DNA of 15,555 bases from Treponema sp. (GCA_012516755.1 JAAYWE010000032.1:1-15555); one strand, 5' to 3'; positions 1-7,991 are shown, numbered from the stretch's first letter. Translations and numbers: made by a program. The notes: generated by a model not told the origin, from the sequence alone.

Positions 1-44
1 CTATGTCCAGCTCTCATCATTATTTCTTTTCTAGATCTTTTCAT
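1..44 (-). CDS. Possible 5' end of a divergent gene (partial, unrecognised)
   Basis: On the minus strand an ATG at 44 opens a frame that stays open to the window edge and reads MKRSRKEIMMRAGH. A second minus-strand frame, ending in DWLEYILSRLIKEPGRELG and a few further residues, stops with a TGA that overlaps this ATG as ATGA, the junction style used by real genes in this window. That upstream frame has no ATG or GTG start between the preceding stop and its end, so it may be chance. The nearest Shine-Dalgarno-like GGAG lies only about 2 nt from the ATG, which is poor. The basic N-terminus could suit a DNA-binding protein, but 14 residues do not identify a family. This may equally be non-coding. 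Confidence 0.2.
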   Translation of the reverse strand, partial: MKRSRKEIMMRAGH

Positions 45-161
45 GGCTCCGTTTCTATTCTACCCAGTTCTCTTCCGGGCTCCTTGATTAAGCGACTCAA
101 AATATACTCTAACCAATCCTGAAAATTGGCATATAATAAAATATATTGACATTTTTACTCT

Positions 162-180
162 TATTGTCATATTGACAATA
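162..180. promoter_or_regulatory. Perfect inverted repeat, candidate operator for the fab operon
   Basis: TATTGTCATATTGACAATA is two perfect 8-bp arms (TATTGTCA / TGACAATA) around a 3-nt spacer. Its right end overlaps the TATAAT at 179-184. A further half-site-like TATTGACA lies at 144-151. Size and symmetry suit a homodimeric winged-helix or HTH repressor (MarR/TetR-like operators look similar), but no specific regulator can be named. A bound protein here would cover the -10 box of the fabH promoter. Confidence 0.55.
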
Positions 181-200
181 TAATCCCATTGTGATTGATT
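172..200 (+). promoter_or_regulatory. Candidate fabH operon promoter
   Basis: A consensus -10 TATAAT sits at 179-184, giving a start near 191 and a roughly 50-nt leader before fabH. Its -35 is poor: TTACTC at 155-160 with an 18-nt spacer. A consensus TTGACA at 172-177 has only a weak -10 (TTGATT, 195-200) at 17 nt, and another TTGACA lies at 146-151. Which pair is used cannot be decided by eye. All options overlap or flank the 162-180 inverted repeat. Confidence 0.45.
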
Positions 201-239
201 AAGGGCATCTGTCGTAGTTGAATAAGGAGATGTCGCTGT

Positions 240-1217
240 ATGTCCATTGTTGTCAGATCAATTTCAGCCTATATACCGTCCCTTCGCATCACTAACGAAG
301 AGCTTGCAATGCGCATGGATACGACGGACGAGTGGATACGCTCTCATACCGGTATCGGTTCTCGGCATATTGCGCCTGATGGGCTTCAAACAAGCGATAT
401 GGCCACGGAAGCCGCGAAGAGTGCTTTAGATAAGGCAAATATTAGCGTGCAGGAGTTGGATTATATCATTCTTGCAACAGCAACACCCGATTATCTTGGC
501 TTTCCTGCTACGGCCTGTATCGTTCAGGATAAGATCGGTGCTTATGGGGTCGCTTCATTCGATGTAGCCGCCGGTTGTACAGGTTTCATCTATGCGCTCA
601 ACATAGCATCAAGCATGCTCGAAGCATCGCATGGTAGAAATGCTCTCGTTATAGGTGCCGAAGGCTTGAGTCGATTTGTCAACTGGGAAGATCGCTCGAC
701 AGCAGTCTTGTTTGGCGATGGGGCTGGTGCTGCGATACTCTCGCGGATCGATGAATCCTCCCGCGGATGCCTTTCTTTTATTCTCGGGGCCGAAGGAAGT
801 GGAACAAAAGATCTATTTCTTGTTCAGCCCGAAAGAACTAAGGCCTTTGAGCGCCAGGAACCCATCATACCATTCATCTATATGGACGGGAAAAAGGTCT
901 ATGATTTTGCGGTCAAATCGATAACTGTCCTAATCCAAAGGCTTCTTCATAAAACCGCTTATAAAATCGAAGATTTTACATGGATTGTTCCACATCAGGC
1001 AAACGCGCGCATCGTTCAAGCCGCTGCCAAACGCTTATCGATTCCTTTGGATAAATTCTATATTAATATCGAAGAATATGCTAACACCTCTGCGGCAAGC
1101 ATACCTATCGCTCTCGCAGAAATGTGCGAAAAGGGACTCTTGAAAAAAAATGATCTCATAATGCTTGTTGGCTTTGGTGCAGGGCTCACTTATGGAGCGG
1201 CGGTTATTCGATGGTGA
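240..1217 (+). CDS. fabH: 3-oxoacyl-ACP synthase III (FabH)
   Basis: Cytosolic condensing enzyme that starts fatty-acid synthesis by joining an acyl-CoA (acetyl-CoA in the type enzyme) to malonyl-ACP. The 325-residue length is typical. The thiolase-fold Cys-His-Asn triad is visible: Cys113 in AAGCTGFIYAL, His252 in VPHQAN and Asn282 in ANTSAAS. The C-terminal GFGAGLTYGA motif is normal for the family. The start ATG at 240 follows AAGGAG (224-229) with a rather long 10-nt spacer; an ATG at 230 lies in another frame and ends after 21 codons. It is the first gene of a same-strand run with fabF, fabZ, fabV and rsmE, and is probably controlled by the inverted repeat at 162-180. Acyl-chain preference (straight or branched) cannot be told from the sequence. 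Confidence 0.96.
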   Translation: MSIVVRSISAYIPSLRITNEELAMRMDTTDEWIRSHTGIGSRHIAPDGLQTSDMATEAAKSALDKANISVQELDYIILATATPDYLGFPATACIVQDKIGAYGVASFDVAAGCTGFIYALNIASSMLEASHGRNALVIGAEGLSRFVNWEDRSTAVLFGDGAGAAILSRIDESSRGCLSFILGAEGSGTKDLFLVQPERTKAFERQEPIIPFIYMDGKKVYDFAVKSITVLIQRLLHKTAYKIEDFTWIVPHQANARIVQAAAKRLSIPLDKFYINIEEYANTSAASIPIALAEMCEKGLLKKNDLIMLVGFGAGLTYGAAVIRW

Positions 1218-1324
1218 GGCTCTTGTCTTGCGGAATATGGCTATGATATCGCATAATATTGGCAAATCTTTACTTGTATATGAAGACTTTTGCAGCAATA
1301 TGGCAATGCAAGGAGAAGGCAAGA

Positions 1325-2605
1325 ATGCAAAATGAAGTAGCAGTGACGGGTCTTGGAATCATAAGCCCTATAGGGAATTCGATTGACGAGTTTTGGAAAA
1401 ACTGTGTCAACGGAGCAACCGGCATTGGTCCTATCACACACTTCGATGCATCGAGGCTGGAAAGCAGGATAGCCGCTGAAGTAAAGAATTTTGATCCATC
1501 CGTATGGATCGATCGAAAAGAAGCACGGAAAATGGCGCTTTTTTCTCAGTATGCGGTCGCCGCTGCGGCTCAGGCTTGGCTCGATGCCGGGCTGCCTGAC
1601 TTTGTCCAGAATGAGGCTTTGGAGAATAAATCCGATATCGACCCCAATCGCATTGCGGTCATCTTGGGCAATGGGATAGGAGGCCTAGAAGTATTTACGG
1701 GATCTCATGCCAAAATGCTGCAAGATGGGCCGGATCGGATACCTCCAATGACCATTCCCCAAATGATTGCGAATGAAGCTGCCGCAAATATAGCCATGCA
1801 TTTTGGTGTTCATGGTCCTGTTTTGACACAGGTTACGGCTTGTTCCTCAGGCACCGATGCGCTTGGCGAGGCACTGGATCTCATTCGTGCCGGACGGGCC
1901 GATATCGTAATTGCAGGAGGAACAGAAGCAGCCATCACTGAATTTGCGGTTGGCTCCTTTTGCAGGCTAAAGGCGCTGTCGACTTCCTATAACGAGCGAC
2001 CGGAGGTAGCATCCAGGCCTTTCGACCGCGATAGGGATGGTTTTGTCATAGGAGAAGGAGCAGGTATTTTAATTCTCGAGAGACTCGATTACGCCAAGGC
2101 CCGAAACGCGAAAATCCGAGCAATCTTTGCGGGTTATGGCGCTAGTTGCGATGCTTATCATCTAACTGCTCCTCAGCCGGAAGGTGTTTTTGGAGTAAAA
2201 GCCATAGAACATGCCCTAAGAGATGCTGATTTGCAATCAGCAGATATCGAATACTACAACGCACATGGCACAGGCACCGACCTCAATGACCCTATGGAAA
2301 CCAGAATGCTAAAGAAAGCCTTTGGTTCCTCTGTACAATCGCTGAAGATCAGCTCGACAAAGAGCATGACGGGGCATTGTATCGCGGCTGCTGGAGCGAT
2401 CGAAGCTATTGCATGTATAAAAGCGCTAGAAACAGGCATGCTTCCTCCTACGATTCACTTAGATAATCCAGACATAGAGCAGGGCTGCGACCTGGACTAT
2501 ATTCCAAATACCGCTCAGCATCGCAAGATTAAAACCGCGATGTCGGCTAGCCTTGGCTTTGGCGGACACAATGGAATTATCATATTCAAGGCAGTTGGAG
2601 CATAA
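1325..2605 (+). CDS. fabF: 3-oxoacyl-ACP synthase II (FabF)
   Basis: Elongating beta-ketoacyl-ACP synthase that condenses acyl-ACP with malonyl-ACP. The product is 426 residues if translation starts at ATG 1325, which follows AGGAGA at a good distance and gives the expected N-terminus MQNEVAVTGLG. An in-frame ATG at 1259 would add 22 residues unlike the family and is rejected. Catalytic residues are Cys173 (TACSSGTDA), His314 (NAHGTGT) and His351 (STKSMTGHC), with Lys346 also present. The C-terminal GFGGHNG loop is intact. The Cys-His-His triad separates it from FabH (Cys-His-Asn). A 107-nt gap separates it from fabH and 89 nt from fabZ; neither gap shows a convincing terminator, so cotranscription is likely. 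FabB cannot be wholly excluded, but length and motifs fit FabF. Confidence 0.95.
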   Translation: MQNEVAVTGLGIISPIGNSIDEFWKNCVNGATGIGPITHFDASRLESRIAAEVKNFDPSVWIDRKEARKMALFSQYAVAAAAQAWLDAGLPDFVQNEALENKSDIDPNRIAVILGNGIGGLEVFTGSHAKMLQDGPDRIPPMTIPQMIANEAAANIAMHFGVHGPVLTQVTACSSGTDALGEALDLIRAGRADIVIAGGTEAAITEFAVGSFCRLKALSTSYNERPEVASRPFDRDRDGFVIGEGAGILILERLDYAKARNAKIRAIFAGYGASCDAYHLTAPQPEGVFGVKAIEHALRDADLQSADIEYYNAHGTGTDLNDPMETRMLKKAFGSSVQSLKISSTKSMTGHCIAAAGAIEAIACIKALETGMLPPTIHLDNPDIEQGCDLDYIPNTAQHRKIKTAMSASLGFGGHNGIIIFKAVGA

Positions 2606-2694
2606 AACCTGTTGCAGGATTCAAATCAGATGGCTAAGATTGCTTAGTTTAGCAAAGGAATCAGTTTGCAGACCAGATAAGGAGAGATTGAACG

Positions 2695-3114
2695 GTGATG
2701 AATGTTGAATCTTATCTTCCTCATAGACCTCCATTTCTGTTTGTCGATGATGTTCATATCAAAGGCGATACTATACTGGCTCAACATACATTCCGAGACG
2801 ATGATTGGTTTTTTAAAGGGCATTTTCCTTCCTTTCCTATTGTGCCCGGAGTCTTGTTGATAGAGAGTATGGCCCAAGCGGGCGGAGTAGGTGTAAAAAT
2901 GATGGGCATCTATCCCAAGAGCCTCTTTATGTTTGCAAAGATAAAAGAAGCGCGTTTCAGACAGCCCGTGCGCCCCGGTGATACTCTGATCATCAAAATA
3001 AAGAATGTTCGTGCCTCCTCTGTCTATCTTCATCAAAAAGGCATAGGTAAGGTAGGCGATAAGGTAGCTGTGGAAGCCGAATGGATAAGCATAGCTTCAG
3101 GAGTACCGGAATGA
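2695..3114 (+). CDS. fabZ: 3-hydroxyacyl-ACP dehydratase (FabZ)
   Basis: Hot-dog-fold dehydratase that converts 3-hydroxyacyl-ACP to trans-2-enoyl-ACP, the third step of the elongation cycle. The 139-residue length is normal. The family signature is clear: HRPPFLFVDDV near residues 10-20, then GHFPSFPIVPGVLLIESMAQ, with catalytic His43 and Glu57. The helix Glu supports FabZ rather than FabA. The start is GTG 2695 or ATG 2698; AAGGAG at 2679-2684 is 10 or 13 nt upstream respectively, slightly favouring GTG. The stop TGA overlaps the fabV ATG (ATGA, 3111-3114), implying translational coupling with the reductase that uses its product. Confidence 0.93.
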   Translation: MMNVESYLPHRPPFLFVDDVHIKGDTILAQHTFRDDDWFFKGHFPSFPIVPGVLLIESMAQAGGVGVKMMGIYPKSLFMFAKIKEARFRQPVRPGDTLIIKIKNVRASSVYLHQKGIGKVGDKVAVEAEWISIASGVPE

Positions 3115-4325
3115 TAATAAAGCCAATGATCCGAAACAATATCTGCCTCAATGCCCATCCCGAGGGTTGCCGTAAGGAAGTGCGTCTGCAGGCAGCGCGC
3201 GTAATGAATTTTCGTGAAAGGCTCTCTAAAAGTAGCATCAATGACTCAAGCGCAAAACCAAATCATGCCTTGATAATTGGCTGTTCTACAGGATATGGAC
3301 TTGCATCGAGACTCGTCGCCGCTTTCGGATATGGAGCTGAGACGGTCGGTTTTTCTTACGAGAAAGAACCTTCTGCTACCAAACCTGCAACTCCGGGATG
3401 GTATGCAAATAAGGAATTCGATAGACTGGCTCAAGAAAAGGGTCTTTTCGCAGCATCTTTCTCGCAAATAGACGCCTTTTCTCACACGGCCAAACAGAAG
3501 GCCATCGAAATTGCGCTGGAGAATAAATTCAAATACGATTTGGTAATATACTCGCTAGCAAGCTCCGTACGGGTCGATCCTGATACAGGGGTGCTTTACC
3601 GTTCGGTAATAAAACCAATAGGAAGACAATACGCTGGCCGCACAATAGATATATTTACCGAAAAATTCTCGGAAGCGTCGGTTCAGCCTGCGACAGAAGA
3701 AGAGATCACTCAAACCATAAAGGTCATGGGCGGTGAAGATTGGCAGCTATGGATCGATGCTCTCAAGAAAAAGGATTTGCTCGCGCCGGAAGCCTTGACC
3801 CTAGCATATTCCTACATAGGCCCTCCTTTTTCTTGGCCCATATATCGCGATGGTACAATCGGTCAAGCCAAACTCCATCTCGAAGAAACTGCAAAACTGC
3901 TAGAAAAGAACTATGGCAAGGATAACGGGCTTCGATCCTTTGTTTCCATAAATAAGGCAGTCGTAACGAGAGCAAGCGCCGTGATTCCGATCATTCCGCT
4001 ATATATCTCAACCCTTTTCAAGGTAATGAAGGAGCGCAATATACATGAAGACTGCCTTGACCAGATGATGCGCCTTTTCTCTGAAAGACTATACCAAAAG
4101 AGAGGGACAGGCATCCCTACGGATGAAGAAGGCAGAATTCGTATCGATGATCTCGAGATGGGTCCTTCGGTTCAAAATGAAATCAGTTCTCGCCTGGCTA
4201 GAATCGATGAATCGAACCTCCATGAACTGGCCGATGTCAAAGGCTTCAGAAGCGATTTTCTAAGGGCACATGGCTTCGATGTTCCCGGTGTCGACTACGA
4301 GCGCGATATCGTCTCCTTCGAATGA
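3111..4325 (+). CDS. fabV: Trans-2-enoyl-ACP/CoA reductase, FabV type
   Basis: Catalyses the last, NAD(P)H-dependent reduction of the elongation cycle; FabV is the large SDR-type enoyl reductase known from Vibrio, Pseudomonas, Burkholderia and Treponema denticola. The product is 404 residues from ATG 3111. This start overlaps the fabZ stop and gives the family N-terminus MIIKPMIRNNICLNAHPEGC; ten extra codons are available upstream from 3081 but do not fit. The nucleotide-binding loop LIIGCSTGYGLASR lies at 54-67. The characteristic Tyr-x8-Lys active site is Y245-K254 (YRDGTIGQAK), against Tyr-x6-Lys in FabI. FabV enzymes are known to be much less triclosan-sensitive than FabI. Preference for ACP or CoA thioesters is not visible here, but the fab context argues for fatty-acid synthesis. 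The stop overlaps the rsmE ATG. Confidence 0.95.
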   Translation: MIIKPMIRNNICLNAHPEGCRKEVRLQAARVMNFRERLSKSSINDSSAKPNHALIIGCSTGYGLASRLVAAFGYGAETVGFSYEKEPSATKPATPGWYANKEFDRLAQEKGLFAASFSQIDAFSHTAKQKAIEIALENKFKYDLVIYSLASSVRVDPDTGVLYRSVIKPIGRQYAGRTIDIFTEKFSEASVQPATEEEITQTIKVMGGEDWQLWIDALKKKDLLAPEALTLAYSYIGPPFSWPIYRDGTIGQAKLHLEETAKLLEKNYGKDNGLRSFVSINKAVVTRASAVIPIIPLYISTLFKVMKERNIHEDCLDQMMRLFSERLYQKRGTGIPTDEEGRIRIDDLEMGPSVQNEISSRLARIDESNLHELADVKGFRSDFLRAHGFDVPGVDYERDIVSFE

Positions 4326-5101
4326 ATATCTTAATACTGGATTCATCTTCCGAAACTCAGTTTCTCTCTTTAAAAGACCGCAGAACTCAACATATTATCG
4401 AAGTCCTTAAAAAAGAGGTCGGTGGCAGAATGCGCGCTGGCAGTCTTAATGGATTGGTTGGCTGGGCAATCTTAGAATCTATCGGCAATACAGAGATAGA
4501 GCTTCGTTTTGTGGCCGAAGGAACCGCTCCTCCGCTAAGGCCTCTTCGTATACTCATAGGAACAGTAAGACCAATTCAGGCTGCCCGTATAGTAAAAGAG
4601 CTAGCCATTCTAGGTGTCGAGAGCATTGTATTCTTGCCGACCGAACTGGGAGAAAAATCATACACTCAATCGCACTTCTACCAACAAAAGGAATATTTGG
4701 CATACGCGCGAGAAGGAGCGGAACAATCAGGAAATCCAAGGCTACCTGAAATTGGGCTCGCCTGGAGCCTGGATAGAGCCCTGATTAAGGCAGAGCGCTT
4801 TGAGAGCATGGATCACACCAATACGATAAATCCCGAATCAGCCGGGGAAGCGAAAATTAACAAATGTACTAAGTTGCTCTGCCACCCTGACCCATATGCT
4901 AAACTTCTTAGCGAGATAATTCTTTCGGAATTGCCGGTTATACTGGCCATAGGAACAGAGCGCGGATGGACAAAGCACGAGATAGATATTTTTCTCAATG
5001 CCGGCTATATCCCTTGCTCTCTCGGAGATCGGATATTGAAAACTGAGACCGCTGCCTTTGCTGCGGTCTCAATCTTGCTCTCTCGTTTGGGATATATGTA
5101 G
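4322..5101 (+). CDS. rsmE: 16S rRNA (uracil1498-N3)-methyltransferase (RsmE)
   Basis: SPOUT-superfamily enzyme that uses S-adenosylmethionine to methylate U1498 of 16S rRNA. The product is 259 residues. Visible motifs are the N-terminal PUA-like segment with H24 and VLKKEVGG, the central EGAEQSGNPRLPEI (132-145), and the C-terminal trefoil-knot SAM site IGTERGWTKHE (210-220) and LGDRILKTETA (234-244). The region around 160-184 between the catalytic motifs is long and poorly conserved-looking. The start ATG overlaps the fabV stop (ATGA, 4322-4325), so it is translated as the distal gene of the fab operon. Its link to fatty-acid synthesis is probably only transcriptional. The last codons contain a strong hairpin (5044-5071). 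Confidence 0.9.
   Translation: MNILILDSSSETQFLSLKDRRTQHIIEVLKKEVGGRMRAGSLNGLVGWAILESIGNTEIELRFVAEGTAPPLRPLRILIGTVRPIQAARIVKELAILGVESIVFLPTELGEKSYTQSHFYQQKEYLAYAREGAEQSGNPRLPEIGLAWSLDRALIKAERFESMDHTNTINPESAGEAKINKCTKLLCHPDPYAKLLSEIILSELPVILAIGTERGWTKHEIDIFLNAGYIPCSLGDRILKTETAAFAAVSILLSRLGYM
5044..5071 (-). terminator. Hairpin inside rsmE 3' end, possible pepF terminator
   Basis: TGAGACCGC (5044-5052) and GCGGTCTCA (5063-5071) form a perfect 9-bp stem around a 10-nt loop. Read on the minus strand the stem is followed by GTTTTC, a short U-rich tract, about 57 nt after the pepF stop. On the plus strand the flank is not T-rich. It could stop pepF transcription from within the convergent rsmE gene. 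The short U-tract keeps confidence modest. Confidence 0.4.
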
Positions 5102-5105
5102 AGTC

Positions 5106-5125
5106 CCCTATTACAGGGTTTCTCC
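5106..5125 (+). terminator. Weak hairpin after rsmE
   Basis: CCCT (5106-5109) and AGGG (5115-5118) can pair around a 5-nt loop, followed by TTTCTCCT. The 4-bp stem is marginal for an intrinsic terminator. It is listed only because it lies in the 26-bp gap between the convergent rsmE and pepF genes. Confidence 0.2.
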
Positions 5126-5127
5126 TA

Positions 5128-6930
5128 TCATCTTGCCTTCAATATAGCCGAGAGAGCCTCCACATCTTCGGCAAAACGCCTGCAAGCGGCTTCTACTGGC
5201 TCAGGAGTCGACATGTCGACACCGGCAAGCCTTAAGGATTCTATCGGAAATCGACTACCTCCGGATTTCAAAAAATCGAGATAATCTTCGCGCTCCTTTT
5301 TTCCGCCTTTCAAAACTCTCTCGGAGAGAGCAATACCCGCCGACAAGCCTGTTGCATACTTGTAAACATAGAATGCATTATAGAAATGAGGTATGCGAAG
5401 TCCTTCAAGATCGGAGATATTTTCTAAGATCATTTCTGGCCCGAAATATCTCTCGAGCAGGTTTCGATACTCTTTTCTAAGCACATCGACCGTAATTGCT
5501 TCTCCCGACTCCGCAATCTCATGAACTCTCTGTTCAAATTCAGCAAACATAGTCTGTCGAAAAAGTGTTCCCAGGGTATTGTCGATTCGATTTGCAAGCA
5601 GATAAGCCTTTTCTGCATCATCTTTACTGTTCTCATAGAGATACGAGAAAACCAATTGCTCATTGAAAGTACTGGCAACCTCGGCTTCAAAAATCGTATA
5701 TCCATAACACATGAAAGGATTATTGCGAGCGGAATACCAGGAATGCATCGAATGGCCACCCTCATGGGCGATTGTAAATAGATCATCGAGTACATCTTCT
5801 TTATAGTTCATAAGGATGTAAGGATCTCCTAGAAAACTACCCGCGGAAAAAGCCCCTGAACGCTTGCCTTTATTCTCATAGCGATCCACCCAGCCTCCCA
5901 ATAGCCCTCTTCGCAGGGTACTCACATACTCCTCCCCCAAAGGCCTAAGTGCTTCGATTACTATGTTCACCGCCTGTTCATAGCTTCGCTCGATTTTGAT
6001 TTCCTGGACAAGAGGATTATAGACATCATAGTGCCTTAGAGAATCCAAACCGAGTAGTTCCTTTCTTAGTTTGTAATAGTGATGCAAAGCAGGTATGTTC
6101 TTATTTACGGTAGAGACCAGGTTATCATAAACAGCCTCTGGAACATTATCTGGGAAGAGTGCCATAGCCCTAGCGCTTGGATATTTTCTCACTTTAGCTC
6201 TATATTTATCCAATTTTACAGATCCGGCATACAACGCTGCAAGCGTATGCCGATGCGCTTCAAAGGAGGCATAGAATTGTAGATAGGCCTTTCTTCTTAC
6301 TGATCTGTCTGGCAAACGCATAAAGTATGCAAAAGTGGATTGTGTAAGCGGCTTTGGACCTTCCGGTATCTCGATTGTGCCAAAATCAAAGTCAACGTTG
6401 GTCAGAACGCTGAAGGCATCCTTTGGAGTCTGGGCTGCCTCGCTCTGAAGAGCCAAAAGTCGCTCCTCAGCTTCACTCAGCACATGCGGTTTGAAGCGAC
6501 GCAATTTCGAAAGAAAAACCCTATAATTCTCAAAAGCAGAGTCCTTAAGACAGCTGTCGAAAAAATCGTCATCTAGCATCTGGATGGCAGGACTGAGCCA
6601 AGACCAGGCGGCTTGACCCTGGGTAGATAGATTTACATAGCGCTCAAGCATGCCTCTAGCTATGCTATTTCCTTCATCTTCGGTTACTCTGAGGTCTGCA
6701 TAATATCCAAGCCTTTCCTCTAGAATTAGATATTCTTCAAAGGCCTTGAGTATTTCGAGAAAGGCTTTCCTATTCGCACCAAGAGAGAGCCTGCTCTTTT
6801 CCGCATCAAGAATCATTGCATTGAAGGTCACAAGTTCTCTTTCCCATTCGGAATCGTCAGAGAAGAGACTTGCCAGATTCCATCTATGCTCTGCAGGAAC
6901 ATTTGAACGCTCTGGAATTGTCTTTGCCAT
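5128..6930 (-). CDS. pepF: Oligoendopeptidase F (M3 family metallopeptidase)
   Basis: Cytosolic zinc peptidase that cleaves short oligopeptides, late in protein turnover or peptide use. The product is 600 residues, normal for PepF. The zinc motif is HEGGH (His389, Glu390, His393) and the third ligand is probably Glu417 in FEAEVASTFNE. The N-terminal helical part starts ERSNVPAEHRWNLASLF, as expected for the family. The C-terminal IPHFYNAFYVYKYATG segment carries the usual substrate-binding tyrosines. No signal peptide is seen. The start ATG at 6930 follows AAAGGGAG on the minus strand. It lies 41 nt after the LacI-family gene on the same strand, so the two are probably cotranscribed, and the regulator may control peptide or nutrient use. 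It is convergent with rsmE. Confidence 0.95.
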   Translation of the reverse strand: MAKTIPERSNVPAEHRWNLASLFSDDSEWERELVTFNAMILDAEKSRLSLGANRKAFLEILKAFEEYLILEERLGYYADLRVTEDEGNSIARGMLERYVNLSTQGQAAWSWLSPAIQMLDDDFFDSCLKDSAFENYRVFLSKLRRFKPHVLSEAEERLLALQSEAAQTPKDAFSVLTNVDFDFGTIEIPEGPKPLTQSTFAYFMRLPDRSVRRKAYLQFYASFEAHRHTLAALYAGSVKLDKYRAKVRKYPSARAMALFPDNVPEAVYDNLVSTVNKNIPALHHYYKLRKELLGLDSLRHYDVYNPLVQEIKIERSYEQAVNIVIEALRPLGEEYVSTLRRGLLGGWVDRYENKGKRSGAFSAGSFLGDPYILMNYKEDVLDDLFTIAHEGGHSMHSWYSARNNPFMCYGYTIFEAEVASTFNEQLVFSYLYENSKDDAEKAYLLANRIDNTLGTLFRQTMFAEFEQRVHEIAESGEAITVDVLRKEYRNLLERYFGPEMILENISDLEGLRIPHFYNAFYVYKYATGLSAGIALSERVLKGGKKEREDYLDFLKSGGSRFPIESLRLAGVDMSTPEPVEAACRRFAEDVEALSAILKAR

Positions 6931-6971
6931 TATTTCTCCCTTTTCTAAAGCAATCCAATATTATTTATATA

Positions 6972-7991
6972 TCATGCCGATTCACGCACAATAAGCTGAT
7001 ATGGCAATTTTATGTGTTGGCCAGAAGATCCATTTAGCATATTTATTACCATGCGTGCGGCCTCGGCTCCCTTATCTCGGTCAGGCTGGTGGATAGTGGT
7101 CAGACGAGGAGAAACCAGCACACTCTCCGGAATATCATCAAATCCCGCTACAGCAACATCTTCCGGTATCTCCAGACCTAGTTCTCTTGCAGCAATCATA
7201 GCTCCTATCGCGGTAATATCCGACATTGCAACAATCGCAGTTGGCCTCTGATCAAGCGAAAGTATATGGTAAGCGCTTTCATAGCCGCTCTGTATCGAGC
7301 CTTTACAGTTTTGGAGAAATACCCGAGTATCCGTAATCGACAATCCAGCATCTTTTAATACCGCTTGAAATCCTTCAAGGCGTCTCTGAACAACAATCGA
7401 AGAAATCTCGGATCCGCTCGGCTTCGTATCGGGTTCCAGTGCCAGTATTGCGAGTCGCTGATGGCCTCTCTTGAGCACATGCCGCATCAAATCTGCTGCA
7501 GCATTCTTCTGATCGATTCCAATGTTTATTATTGAAGCTGATTCTTCGCCATCGATGGTCACAAAGGGAATGTGGTTCTGCTTAAGCAGGCTTACGACCT
7601 CATGACCTGGCCCGACGCCAATAGTGATGAGCCCATCGACGTAAGATTTTCTTGCCGCTTCGATTATTCTACCCCTGATCAGAGGCAGAATGGCGAGAGA
7701 GAATTCCCTTCGCTCGCATTCCTCGCCTATACCGCTGATAACTTGAGTCATGTGCGGATTTGCAAAAATATCTCCAATCTTTTGAGGCAGGAGAAGACCA
7801 ATTGCACCGAGTCGCTTTGTCGTCAGGCTGCGCGCAAAGGGGTTGGGAACATAACCGAGTTCATCGATTATCGCCATTATTCTTTTATAAGTCTCTTTTG
7901 ATAACCGATCAGGGTGGTTTAGCGCAAAAGAAACAGTGGTCTTCGATACTCCCGCACGTTGAGCTATATCCTTGATTGTCACTTTAGACAT
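6972..7991 (-). CDS. LacI-family transcriptional regulator
   Basis: DNA-binding regulator with an N-terminal HTH and a periplasmic-binding-protein-like sensor domain. From ATG 7991 the product is 339 residues. The HTH is VTIKDIAQRAGVSKTTVSFA (residues 4-23), followed by the hinge region NPFARSLTTKRLGAIGLLLP. The sensor domain includes VDGLITIGVG and VAVAGFDDIP and ends in LPYQLIVRESA. An upstream in-frame ATG at 8027 would add 12 residues before the usual LacI start; a -10 box at 7999-8004 lies inside that extension, so 7991 is preferred. No Shine-Dalgarno precedes it, and the promoter places the transcript start about at the ATG. The ligand and target genes are unknown; the downstream pepF and the divergent kinase are the nearest candidates. 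Confidence 0.92.
   Translation of the reverse strand: MSKVTIKDIAQRAGVSKTTVSFALNHPDRLSKETYKRIMAIIDELGYVPNPFARSLTTKRLGAIGLLLPQKIGDIFANPHMTQVISGIGEECERREFSLAILPLIRGRIIEAARKSYVDGLITIGVGPGHEVVSLLKQNHIPFVTIDGEESASIINIGIDQKNAAADLMRHVLKRGHQRLAILALEPDTKPSGSEISSIVVQRRLEGFQAVLKDAGLSITDTRVFLQNCKGSIQSGYESAYHILSLDQRPTAIVAMSDITAIGAMIAARELGLEIPEDVAVAGFDDIPESVLVSPRLTTIHQPDRDKGAEAARMVINMLNGSSGQHIKLPYQLIVRESA

Noticed and set aside
230..295. 21-codon frame from ATG 230 right after AAGGAG
   Set aside because: The ATG is too close to the Shine-Dalgarno, and the frame ends quickly inside fabH; the fabH ATG at 240 is the real start.
1234..1304. Three similar AATATGGC / AATATTGGC words between fabH and fabF
   Set aside because: Short, imperfect and irregularly spaced; probably chance in AT-rich intergenic DNA.
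1259..1324. 22-codon N-terminal extension of fabF from ATG 1259
   Set aside because: No ribosome-binding site, residues unlike the family, and ATG 1325 has AGGAGA and the expected N-terminus.
2606..2694. CTAAG/CTTAG and CCTG/CAGG inverted repeats between fabF and fabZ
   Set aside because: Stems of 4-5 bp without a T-tract; no sign that the operon is interrupted here.
5430..5795. 121-codon minus-strand open frame
   Set aside because: Overlaps pepF in another frame and has no recognisable motif.
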